Of a DNA stretch of 5,168 nt, positions 1 through 5,075 are shown one piece after another. Every line of letters starts with the position of its first letter. Within the stretch, counting starts at the first letter, position 1. Both the position numbers and the translations under genes were made by a program. Where the stretch lies: assembly GCA_031969655.1 (NCBI GenBank), contig DALYJX010000359.1, positions 1 to 5,168 on the forward strand, written 5' to 3'. The notes beneath the pieces are model-generated. The model was not told where the DNA came from. It worked only from the letters and a program-made list of their open reading frames with translations, and did not search any database. This DNA is from Microseira sp003486305 (GTDB lineage Bacteria; Cyanobacteriota; Cyanobacteriia; Cyanobacteriales; Aerosakkonemataceae).

Positions 1-992
1 AGTTCGACGACACTAAACAATATTCGGAACGATTCTTCGGCGAGTACCGAGAACTATTGAACAGCAGAATTAACAATAACTGGATTCGAGAATGTCACGG
101 AGATTTGCATTTAAGAAATATTTGTTTGTTACACAATAAAATTTTGCTGTTTGACTGCATTGAATTTAACGAACCGTTCCGCTTTGTCGATGTCATGTTT
201 GATATTGCTTATGCGGTAATGGATCTCGAAGCAAGGCAGCGTCCAGACTTAGCAAATGCGTATTTGAATACTTACGTTGAAGAAATCGGCGACTGGGAAG
301 GGTTGCAAGTATTACCTTTGTACCTAAACCGTCAATCCTACGTGCGAGCAAAAGTAACTTCGTTTTTGTTGGACGATCCGGGAGTACCGGCGGCGGAAAA
401 AGAAAAGGCCAAAGAAACAGCTTCTCACTATTACAAAATGGCGTGGCAATACACAAAACCGCGCCAAGGGAAGTTAATTTTAATGTCGGGTTTATCCGGT
501 TCTGGAAAAAGTGCGATCGCTAAAAAGTTAGCGCGGCGCATCGGTGCAATTCACATTCGTTCCGATGCAGTCCGGAAGCATTTGGGTGGCGTACCTTTAT
601 ACGAACGGGGAGCGGAAGATTTATACTCGCCAGAAATGACCGAGAAAACTTACGGACGCTTGTTGGAATTGGGAATTAAACTAGCAGCGACAGGTTACCC
701 GGTAATATTAGATGCTAAGTATGACCGCGAGGCGTTGAGACAAAATGCGAAGTCTCTATCCCAATCGCACCAACTACCCTTACAAATCCTCCACTGTAGC
801 GCCCCAGAGTCAGTATTGCGCGATCGCCTCAATTCCCGCACCGGCGACATCACCGACGCCACCGCCGACCTACTCGCCTCCCAAATTGCCTCAGCCGAAC
901 GCTTCACAGAAGCAGAACTTGCTTATGTGACAACCCTAGACACCACCCAAGACCTGGAAACGCTAGTGGCACAGATCCTCAGCGTGGAATGA
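1..992 (+). CDS. Two-domain phosphotransferase-like / P-loop kinase protein (AAA family ATPase), C-terminal part
   Basis: The frame is open from the left edge (first full codon at 3), so the start lies outside the window; 329 residues are visible and, from family size of roughly 500, about 200 N-terminal residues are missing. The visible N-terminal part matches an aminoglycoside phosphotransferase-like fold: the catalytic loop HGDLHLRN is at 96-119, followed by the metal-binding segment LFDCIEFN, and then VDVMFDIAYAVMDLEA. The second domain begins near 470 with Walker A GLSGSGKS (489-512), followed by IHIRSDAVRKHLGG, a Walker B-like PVILDAKYD, and a lid-like RDRLNSRTGDITDA, as in gluconate/shikimate-kinase-type P-loop kinases. 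This pairing is a known fusion (COG2187 plus COG0645) whose substrate is unknown to me; drug resistance should not be assumed. Both active sites look intact. A TTG at 57 is not the start because coding continues upstream. Family call is firm, function is not. Confidence 0.9.
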   Translation, partial: FDDTKQYSERFFGEYRELLNSRINNNWIRECHGDLHLRNICLLHNKILLFDCIEFNEPFRFVDVMFDIAYAVMDLEARQRPDLANAYLNTYVEEIGDWEGLQVLPLYLNRQSYVRAKVTSFLLDDPGVPAAEKEKAKETASHYYKMAWQYTKPRQGKLILMSGLSGSGKSAIAKKLARRIGAIHIRSDAVRKHLGGVPLYERGAEDLYSPEMTEKTYGRLLELGIKLAATGYPVILDAKYDREALRQNAKSLSQSHQLPLQILHCSAPESVLRDRLNSRTGDITDATADLLASQIASAERFTEAELAYVTTLDTTQDLETLVAQILSVE

Positions 993-997
993 TACAA

Positions 998-1037
998 TTT
1001 TTAGATTTCAGATTGCAGATTTCAGATTTAGGATTAG
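998..1037. repeat. Heptamer tandem repeat in the spacer
   Basis: Units read ATTTCAG (1005-1011), ATTGCAG (1012-1018), ATTTCAG (1019-1025) and ATTTAGG (1026-1032), preceded by TTTTTAG and followed by a partial ATTAG. The period is exactly seven with one or two changes per unit. This resembles the short tandemly repeated repetitive (STRR) sequences of cyanobacteria. It starts 6 bases after the stop codon of the upstream gene. Related ATTTTAG units recur at 2304 and 2432. No function can be read from it. Confidence 0.8.
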
Positions 1038-1080
1038 TATCCTTGCTGTATTCTGCAATAGGTAGTACCAAAGAAGAAAA

Positions 1081-1461
1081 ATGCTATCCAAATCAGCAGG
1101 TGTTATAGCTGGAGTACTTTCGGGGTTATTTTTGTTCCTGGCTTTTTGGGTGCTGGGTCTGCGATGGGAGTTGTCCCTGTGTTATGGCATATTAGGCGGA
1201 GTCGTCAACGGCTGGATTATTTCTGGTTGGACAACTCCAGATGAATCCAAACCTGCCAAGGAACCCCTAGAACCTGCCGAACCTGTTCAAAAAGACGGTA
1301 AGCTTCTCAGTCCCAGGGAACTGTTCAAACTATGGCAGAGGGAGCGTTACGCACGCCGTCCCAGCGCATTTTTTTGGAAGAATGCCCGTTCAAATAGGCT
1401 GTTGAGGCGACTGGAAAGGGAAGCTGCTGCGAGGAAGAAAAAAGAGCAGGCGGGTAGCTGA
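1081..1461 (+). CDS. Hypothetical protein, two membrane segments and basic tail
   Basis: I do not recognise this 126-residue protein. Two hydrophobic stretches (about residues 7-26 and 31-49, joined by the short GLRWE turn) suggest a membrane hairpin. A short acidic, proline-containing linker (residues 53-69, with EPLEPAEP) follows, then a strongly basic tail (about 74-126) with SPRELFKLWQRERYARR, RLLRRLERE and AARKKK. By the positive-inside rule the tail is probably cytoplasmic, and it may be helical. ATG at 1081 has a GAAG purine motif at 1073-1076, a little close but usable. The membrane segments start right after this ATG, so a longer protein is unlikely. The next gene begins 47 bases downstream in the same direction, so the two may be co-transcribed. 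Coding is supported by the plausible architecture and the lack of a competing frame. Function unknown. Confidence 0.75.
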   Translation: MLSKSAGVIAGVLSGLFLFLAFWVLGLRWELSLCYGILGGVVNGWIISGWTTPDESKPAKEPLEPAEPVQKDGKLLSPRELFKLWQRERYARRPSAFFWKNARSNRLLRRLEREAAARKKKEQAGS

Positions 1462-1477
1462 AACCAGACTGGCAAGC

Positions 1478-1505
1478 TAGCCATTAGCGATTAGCCATTA
1501 GCAAT
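1478..1505. repeat. Four heptamer units abutting the next start codon
   Basis: Four consecutive 7-bp units, TAGCCAT, TAGCGAT, TAGCCAT and TAGCAAT, fill 1478-1505 and end three bases before the ATG at 1509. This is a second heptamer family, different in sequence from the one at 998 but with the same period and a shared YAG-start, T-end pattern. It occupies exactly the place where a Shine-Dalgarno sequence would be expected. Confidence 0.85.
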
Positions 1506-1508
1506 GAT

Positions 1509-2300
1509 ATGTTTTTATTTTTGTCCAAGCTGCTACCCATATTCTTTTATCCCTTGGGACTAGCGTGTCTGTTGATGGTTGTAGCGTTGATAACCTTCTG
1601 GAAACGACCCAGGATAGCAGTAGGAGCGATCGCCACCGCACTTTTCGTGTTACTCATAGCCAGTAATGCTGCTGTCTCGCGCTCTTTAGTGCGAAGTCTA
1701 GAATGGCAGCACCTCCCCGCTGGAGAATTGCCCCAAGTTCCAGCTATCGTGGTTTTGGGCGGCGCGATTAAACCGCAAGTGCCGCCGCGTCCTTGGGTCG
1801 ATGTAGCAGATAGAGGCGATCGCATCCTCCACGGTGCCCAGTTATACCGGCAGGGCAAAGCGCCTTGGCTGATTTTCAGCGGTGGGCGAATTGATTGGAA
1901 GGACAACAGCGACTCGGAATCTAAAGATATGGCGGCAATTGCCTTAGCAATGGGGGTTCCCCAATCGGCGATTTTGGAAGATCCAACTTCGCTCAATACC
2001 TACCAAAATGCAGTCAACGTGCGAAAAATCCTCGACGAGCAAAAAATTAAACGCCGGGTATTATTGGTCACATCGGCGATGCACATGCCGCGATCGCTGC
2101 TAATTTTTAAGCGGCAAGGGATTGATGCGATCGCCGCACCCACAGACTTTTTGGTCACAGAAAACGATTTTAAACCCTTAGATAGCTGGCAAGCAATTAT
2201 CTTCAATCTCTTGCCCGATATTGAGAATTTAGGCAACACCACTAGCGCGATCAAAGAGTACGTTGGAATAGCAGTTTATCGGCTTAAAGGCTGGCTATGA
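1509..2300 (+). CDS. YdcF/DUF218-family membrane protein, ElyC-like
   Basis: This is a 263-residue protein with two N-terminal membrane segments (about residues 8-30 and 36-55) followed by a DUF218 domain from about residue 79 to the end. Family landmarks are visible: AIVVLGGA (79-86), DRILHGAQLYRQGKAPWLI leading into SGG (104-126), ESKDMA (137-142), SLNTYQNA (161-168) and LLVTSAMHMPRS (185-196). Length and topology match E. coli ElyC (about 259 residues), which affects lipid-carrier-linked envelope precursor metabolism and peptidoglycan synthesis at low temperature. A similar envelope role here is inference from family; the enzymatic activity of DUF218 proteins is not settled. No Shine-Dalgarno sequence precedes the ATG, because a heptamer repeat lies immediately upstream. 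Four HIP1 octamers lie inside the gene. The family call is firm, the exact orthology less so, so no symbol is given. Confidence 0.92.
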   Translation: MFLFLSKLLPIFFYPLGLACLLMVVALITFWKRPRIAVGAIATALFVLLIASNAAVSRSLVRSLEWQHLPAGELPQVPAIVVLGGAIKPQVPPRPWVDVADRGDRILHGAQLYRQGKAPWLIFSGGRIDWKDNSDSESKDMAAIALAMGVPQSAILEDPTSLNTYQNAVNVRKILDEQKIKRRVLLVTSAMHMPRSLLIFKRQGIDAIAAPTDFLVTENDFKPLDSWQAIIFNLLPDIENLGNTTSAIKEYVGIAVYRLKGWL

Positions 2301-2303
2301 GAA

Positions 2304-2317
2304 ATTTTAGATTAGAC
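2304..2317. repeat. Short heptamer repeat, left of the palindrome
   Basis: ATTTTAG followed by ATTAGAC begins three bases after the stop codon of the DUF218 gene. Two units alone would not be convincing, but the same ATTTTAG unit reappears on the other side of the inverted repeat (2432) and is related to the array at 998. Confidence 0.45.
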
Positions 2318-2337
2318 TTTTTTTTCCACCAACTTGT

Positions 2338-2402
2338 GGGCGGGCAAGATGCCCACCCCACAAAACAAAAAAACTCTTGTGGGGTGGGCATCTTGCCCGC
2401 CC
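2338..2402. repeat. 26-bp perfect inverted repeat, possible terminator
   Basis: Left arm 2338-2363 and right arm 2377-2402 are perfect reverse complements, separated by a 13-base A-rich loop. Each arm also contains its own small hairpin: GGGCA-AGA-TGCCC at 2342-2354 and GGGCA-TCT-TGCCC at 2386-2398. The DNA can therefore form one long stem or two short ones. Repeats of this GC-rich kind (TGGGCATCTTGCCC core) are, from memory, dispersed widely in cyanobacterial genomes and behave like small non-autonomous palindromic elements. It lies 38 bases past the DUF218 stop, and a short T-run follows at about 2408-2413, so it could end that transcript. No target-site duplication was recognised. Confidence 0.9.
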
Positions 2403-2431
2403 CAGGTATTTTTGCCAGAGGTATATTGTAG

Positions 2432-2450
2432 ATTTTAGATTTTGGATTGA
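2432..2450. repeat. Heptamer repeat, right of the palindrome
   Basis: Units ATTTTAG (2432-2438) and ATTTTGG (2439-2445) plus a partial ATTGA lie 29 bases past the inverted repeat. They belong to the same family as 2304-2317 and 998-1037. Confidence 0.6.
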
Positions 2451-2502
2451 AAACCACGCTAGCCTAGAAAAGGCCAGGTTAGGACTTGACAAAAAACCTC
2501 TA

Positions 2503-2730
2503 ATGTCCAACGAATTCAGACATATTATCCCAACGCCGCCACCGCCAGGTGATGAAATTTTTGCCACCCAGCAGGTGAGCAGCGAATTTTACCGAGAAGT
2601 GCAGCATCGCCAAGAATTGGAGCGCTACTGCGAGTGGTATTATGCAACAGCAGCGCAGCATAGACAAGAATTACAAAAGATGCGGCGCGAACTGAATATA
2701 TTTGGGTTGTTTATCCGAAATCGACTTTAG
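2503..2730 (+). CDS. Small hypothetical protein, 75 residues
   Basis: I do not recognise a named family. From ATG at 2503 the protein is 75 residues: a proline-rich N-terminal part (IPTPPPPGDE, residues 9-18), then a charged, glutamine- and arginine-rich helical region (about 24-65) carrying two related stretches, VQHRQELERY and AQHRQELQKM, and a hydrophobic/basic end (NIFGLFIRNRL). No membrane segment is clear; the RQEL repeats suggest an amphipathic helix or coiled coil. The frame is open back to a TTG at 2377, but that extension is translated repeat DNA (the right arm of the palindrome and the heptamers), so ATG 2503 is preferred even though no good ribosome binding site precedes it. It ends four bases into the convergent ftrV gene, sharing overlapping stop codons. 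Coding is likely from the low-complexity-free, ordered composition, but not certain. Confidence 0.65.
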   Translation: MSNEFRHIIPTPPPPGDEIFATQQVSSEFYREVQHRQELERYCEWYYATAAQHRQELQKMRRELNIFGLFIRNRL

Positions 2731-2951
2731 TTTAACAATTCAAGTTCTCCCTCGCGAAAGTGGGCTTTGAATTTCTTGTCAAACTTGACTATGAAAGGAA
2801 GGTTGGCGCTTACAGGTCTACCTTGCCACTCCTTCATAATCTCGACCACATCTCCTTCCATCCCCTTGACATCAAAGGGTTTATTGCGGTGTTCGGGATG
2901 AGTGTACACAATCACAGACTGTACAACGCGGACGCGATCGCCTACCTTCAT
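2727..2951 (-). CDS. ftrV: Ferredoxin:thioredoxin reductase, variable chain
   Basis: This 74-residue protein is the full-length variable (A) subunit of ferredoxin:thioredoxin reductase. It matches the family along its whole length: VGDRVRV (3-9), HPEHRNKPFDVKGMEG (18-33), EWQGRPVSANLP (41-52) and VKFDKKFKAHFR (55-66). The subunit is a small SH3-like barrel that packs against the catalytic [4Fe-4S] subunit FtrC; the heterodimer passes electrons from photosystem-I-reduced ferredoxin to thioredoxin for light-dependent control of carbon metabolism enzymes. It has no cysteine, as expected, since the redox centre is on FtrC. ftrC is not in the window. GAGAT upstream of the ATG is a weak ribosome binding site. 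The phosphatase gene lies 261 bases upstream on the same strand. No promoter was convincing in the repeat-filled gap. Confidence 0.96.
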   Translation of the reverse strand: MKVGDRVRVVQSVIVYTHPEHRNKPFDVKGMEGDVVEIMKEWQGRPVSANLPFIVKFDKKFKAHFREGELELLN

Positions 2952-3032
2952 AACTATCTCAGTAACTGTGGAAATCCTGCGCTTTCAAGCCAGGGAAGAA
3001 TAAGAAGCGAGCAACTTTAGTTACTCTCTGCG

Positions 3033-3056
3033 GAAGCTTCTTACGAAGCTTCTTAC
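3033..3056. repeat. Two 12-bp direct repeats forming a hairpin
   Basis: GAAGCTTCTTAC occurs twice in perfect tandem (3033-3044, 3045-3056). Because GAAGCTTC is its own reverse complement, the two copies pair with each other as an 8-bp stem with a TTAC loop. A T-run follows at 3061-3065 on the plus strand. It lies 82 bases upstream of the ftrV start, in the gap between the phosphatase and ftrV. It could be a repeat family member, a terminator reading rightward, or a structure in the ftrV leader; the sequence does not decide. Confidence 0.75.
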
Positions 3057-3100
3057 AGCCTTTTTATCTTTGCACAGAAGCGACCCTAAAATTCATTGTT

Positions 3101-3135
3101 GAGATGGGGAGATGGGGGAGATGGGGAGATGGGGA
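3101..3135 (+). repeat. GAGATGGG tandem repeat, G-quadruplex motif on plus strand
   Basis: Units of 8, 9, 8 and 8 bases based on GAGATGGG give four runs of four or five G (3106-3109, 3114-3118, 3123-3126, 3131-3134), each separated by AGAT. This meets the standard definition of an intramolecular G-quadruplex with four-base loops. Similar GGGGAGAT tracts are familiar dispersed repeats in filamentous cyanobacteria. Confidence 0.85.
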
Positions 3136-3177
3136 AGCTCTTGGAGCTGGGGAAGAAATTACTTCTACTTCAAGAGT

Positions 3178-3207
3178 CCCCCTTGTCCCCCTTGTCCCCC
3201 TTGTCCC
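3178..3207 (-). repeat. CCCCCTTGT tandem repeat, G-quadruplex motif on minus strand
   Basis: Three perfect 9-bp CCCCCTTGT units (3178-3186, 3187-3195, 3196-3204) plus CCC. Read on the minus strand there are four G-runs separated by ACAA loops, the first starting five bases after the phosphatase stop codon. The phosphatase mRNA would carry this motif in its 3' untranslated region. Confidence 0.88.
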
Positions 3208-3212
3208 TGTTT

Positions 3213-5075
3213 TCACTGAGGGGCTGCGGGTACGCTTTGTGGTGGGGAATTTTGAGGCTTGGATGTCAGCCAAAGCGTATAGCCACCCACGCCGACGATG
3301 ACGAGAAAAGCCAATACTCCCAGTAGGGTTAGCAAATTGCGTCGCGCTGGAGATGCAGTTGGTTCTTGTTTTTGAATTGCTACGGATTCATCGTACAACA
3401 GCGCTCTGGATGCTGCTGTGAGTTCTGATTGCAAGCGGGTGTTGGGAGATTGAACGGTTGTTTCTACCTGCTTGGGATCGAATAGTGCTGGAGGTTCCTC
3501 CGAGACGAAGTAGCAGGAGAGTACCACCGAAGTGTTATCGTGACCGTTTTGTTCGTTAGCCAAGTTAATCCAAGATTGAACGGCTGCATTTAAAGATAAC
3601 TTGCCTTTAAGTACCGGCTTGGCGTACTCTTTCCAAGATTGCTCGACTAGAGAGCGATCGCTCAATCCATCAGAACACAAAAGCAGCATACCGTCTTCTT
3701 CTACAATAAATCGCTGTATCACAGGATGCAGTTGTTGAGCATCCCGCGTCCCCAGCGCTTGGGTCAATGCCCCGCCATCAGCGCGAGTCAGAGCTTCCCG
3801 ATATATACTGCGTCCTAGACGCACTTCCCGCGTAGCTACATCATCATCGATAGTTAGTTGCTGACAATAATCGGCGGTAATCCAATAGGCGCGGCTATCT
3901 CCGACGCTGACGATATACAATTCATGGGCATTTCGGAGTTCTTCCCCATTAGCAAAGCGAATTTTTTGGGGTAACTGGAGTCCCATTACCAAAGTTGTAC
4001 CCATTCTGGCTCTAGACTCTCGCCCTTGGGCATCGTTTTGGTTGGAAATTAAATTATTCGCTATCCGGACGATCGCAGCTAATTGATCCGCTACTAATGT
4101 GGGTGGGACAATATCAGGTTGTTCGGCAATTTCCAGCAAAAGCGCTCGCAGTTGCAGTTTGATCGTCTGGAGTGCAAGCGAACTAGCTACCTCACCGCCT
4201 TCATGACCGCCAATTCCATCGCAAACTAGGGTTAAGTGGGGAATCAACAAGTCATTTGGTTGCGTTGTAGCATCTTGCAAATCCGATCGAGTAGGATAGC
4301 AAGCATCTTCATTAGTAGCGCGTTGAGGCCCCGTATCGGTTGCGCCTGCTACGTGGATGCGGAGGGGAAGTTGTGCCGATTGCGACAGCAACAGGTGATT
4401 GAGTTGAGTAGCGATCGCATCCAAATCTACCTCGTCGTTAATCATCTGCATCGCAATTGCTTGTAATTGCGCCGCCACAGATGCCGCTGCTGCTTCGCTC
4501 AACTGCATCCAACAACTACCCAGATCTTTGAGAGTCGGCGTGAGAAACGTTGGCTGTTCGCTGGTGATTTCCGCTGCCCCGCCATCGCCGTATAATTCTC
4601 GCAGCCATACGCGCCAACCTTGCACCCGGATATTATCAGCAAACAGCAGACTCGACGCTACACCTTGTTCTGATAAAGGCGTCCACAATTCGAGAATTTG
4701 CCACAGCCAATAAACCTGCCGCGTCGCCGATGCCCCAGTCCAAGCCTGTACAATAGAAGGATAAAGGTCGCCATCAGCATCGATCGGCGCGTTTTCTAAC
4801 AATGGCACCAAAGCAGTTTCTGGTTCATCGCCCAAAACAGCCCAACCATGAACCTCTGGAACGTGTAGGCGTTGGGGGAAAAGACGCAGGTAAGGGATAA
4901 TCTCATCGGGTAACTCTTCAGGAATGTAAGGCGGCTGTTCCGGTTGAGTATCCCGCCAAATTTGCGGGCTGACAACCTCGTATCTGCCTTGAATTAGCCG
5001 TCCCGGTGAAATTTGACCTACGGCTGGATCGGCTGCCCAAAGATAGCGATAAATTGGCGTTTCGGAACTCGTCAT
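3213..5075 (-). CDS. Membrane-anchored PP2C-type Ser/Thr phosphatase with kinase-like N-terminal region
   Basis: This 620-residue protein carries a complete PPM/PP2C phosphatase domain at about residues 238-525: ATNEDA (253-258), CDGIGGHEGGEVAS (285-298), GTTLVMG (359-365), VGDSRAYWI (391-399), CSDGLSD (467-473) and GHDNTSVVL (511-519). The metal-binding aspartates D257, D286, D469 and D513 are present, so it should remove phosphate from serine or threonine in a metal-dependent way. One membrane segment (about 581-603) follows a 50-residue linker, with a proline-rich tail outside; the catalytic part is likely cytoplasmic. Residues 1-235 are not a named domain to me, but LIQGRYEVVSP (27-37) and LLFADNIRVQGWRVWLREL (143-161) resemble the start and catalytic-loop region of bacterial protein kinases without their active residues. 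ATG at 5075 has no Shine-Dalgarno but a good -10 just upstream. Two HIP1 sites lie inside. Target unknown. Confidence 0.93.
   Translation of the reverse strand: MTSSETPIYRYLWAADPAVGQISPGRLIQGRYEVVSPQIWRDTQPEQPPYIPEELPDEIIPYLRLFPQRLHVPEVHGWAVLGDEPETALVPLLENAPIDADGDLYPSIVQAWTGASATRQVYWLWQILELWTPLSEQGVASSLLFADNIRVQGWRVWLRELYGDGGAAEITSEQPTFLTPTLKDLGSCWMQLSEAAAASVAAQLQAIAMQMINDEVDLDAIATQLNHLLLSQSAQLPLRIHVAGATDTGPQRATNEDACYPTRSDLQDATTQPNDLLIPHLTLVCDGIGGHEGGEVASSLALQTIKLQLRALLLEIAEQPDIVPPTLVADQLAAIVRIANNLISNQNDAQGRESRARMGTTLVMGLQLPQKIRFANGEELRNAHELYIVSVGDSRAYWITADYCQQLTIDDDVATREVRLGRSIYREALTRADGGALTQALGTRDAQQLHPVIQRFIVEEDGMLLLCSDGLSDRSLVEQSWKEYAKPVLKGKLSLNAAVQSWINLANEQNGHDNTSVVLSCYFVSEEPPALFDPKQVETTVQSPNTRLQSELTAASRALLYDESVAIQKQEPTASPARRNLLTLLGVLAFLVIVGVGGYTLWLTSKPQNSPPQSVPAAPQ

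Larger units (their letters stand above)
513..4418. repeat. Nine HIP1 octamers (dispersed)
   Basis: Exact GCGATCGC occurs at 513, 820, 1626, 1816, 2090, 2127, 2934, 3654 and 4411 (first base of each). All nine lie within coding regions (two in the partial kinase gene, four in the DUF218 gene, one in ftrV, two in the phosphatase) and none in the spacers. HIP1 is the highly iterated palindrome typical of many cyanobacterial chromosomes; its presence in every recognised gene argues that they are all long-term residents, not recent imports. Confidence 0.95.

Noticed and set aside
96..119. Aminoglycoside resistance gene
   Set aside because: The HGDLHLRN motif is shared by the whole phosphotransferase superfamily; the fused P-loop kinase domain points to the housekeeping-type two-domain family, not to a resistance enzyme.
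1547..2254. Long minus-strand frames opposite the DUF218 gene
   Set aside because: They are shadows of a gene with clear family motifs; composition is unlike a folded protein.
2486..2491. TTGACA -35 box before the 75-residue gene
   Set aside because: It lies 11 bases before the ATG and any -10 at normal spacing (2509-2514, AACGAA) is a poor match and inside the coding region.
2377..2502. TTG-started N-terminal extension of the 75-residue protein
   Set aside because: The extension would be encoded by the palindrome arm and heptamer repeats, and the opposite strand is open there as well; ATG 2503 is the simpler start.
2760..3020. 86-residue plus-strand frame opposite ftrV
   Set aside because: It is antisense to a clearly recognised conserved gene and has no family features of its own.
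3101..3207. CRISPR array
   Set aside because: Units are 8-9 bp and directly adjacent, with no spacers of 30 bases or so between repeats.
3064..3326. Reading frames on both strands with repetitive products (GTRGTRGT, SPLSPLSPL)
   Set aside because: They are translations of the GAGATGGG and CCCCCTTGT tandem repeats and of the antisense of the phosphatase 3' end; the repeated residues simply reflect the DNA repeat.
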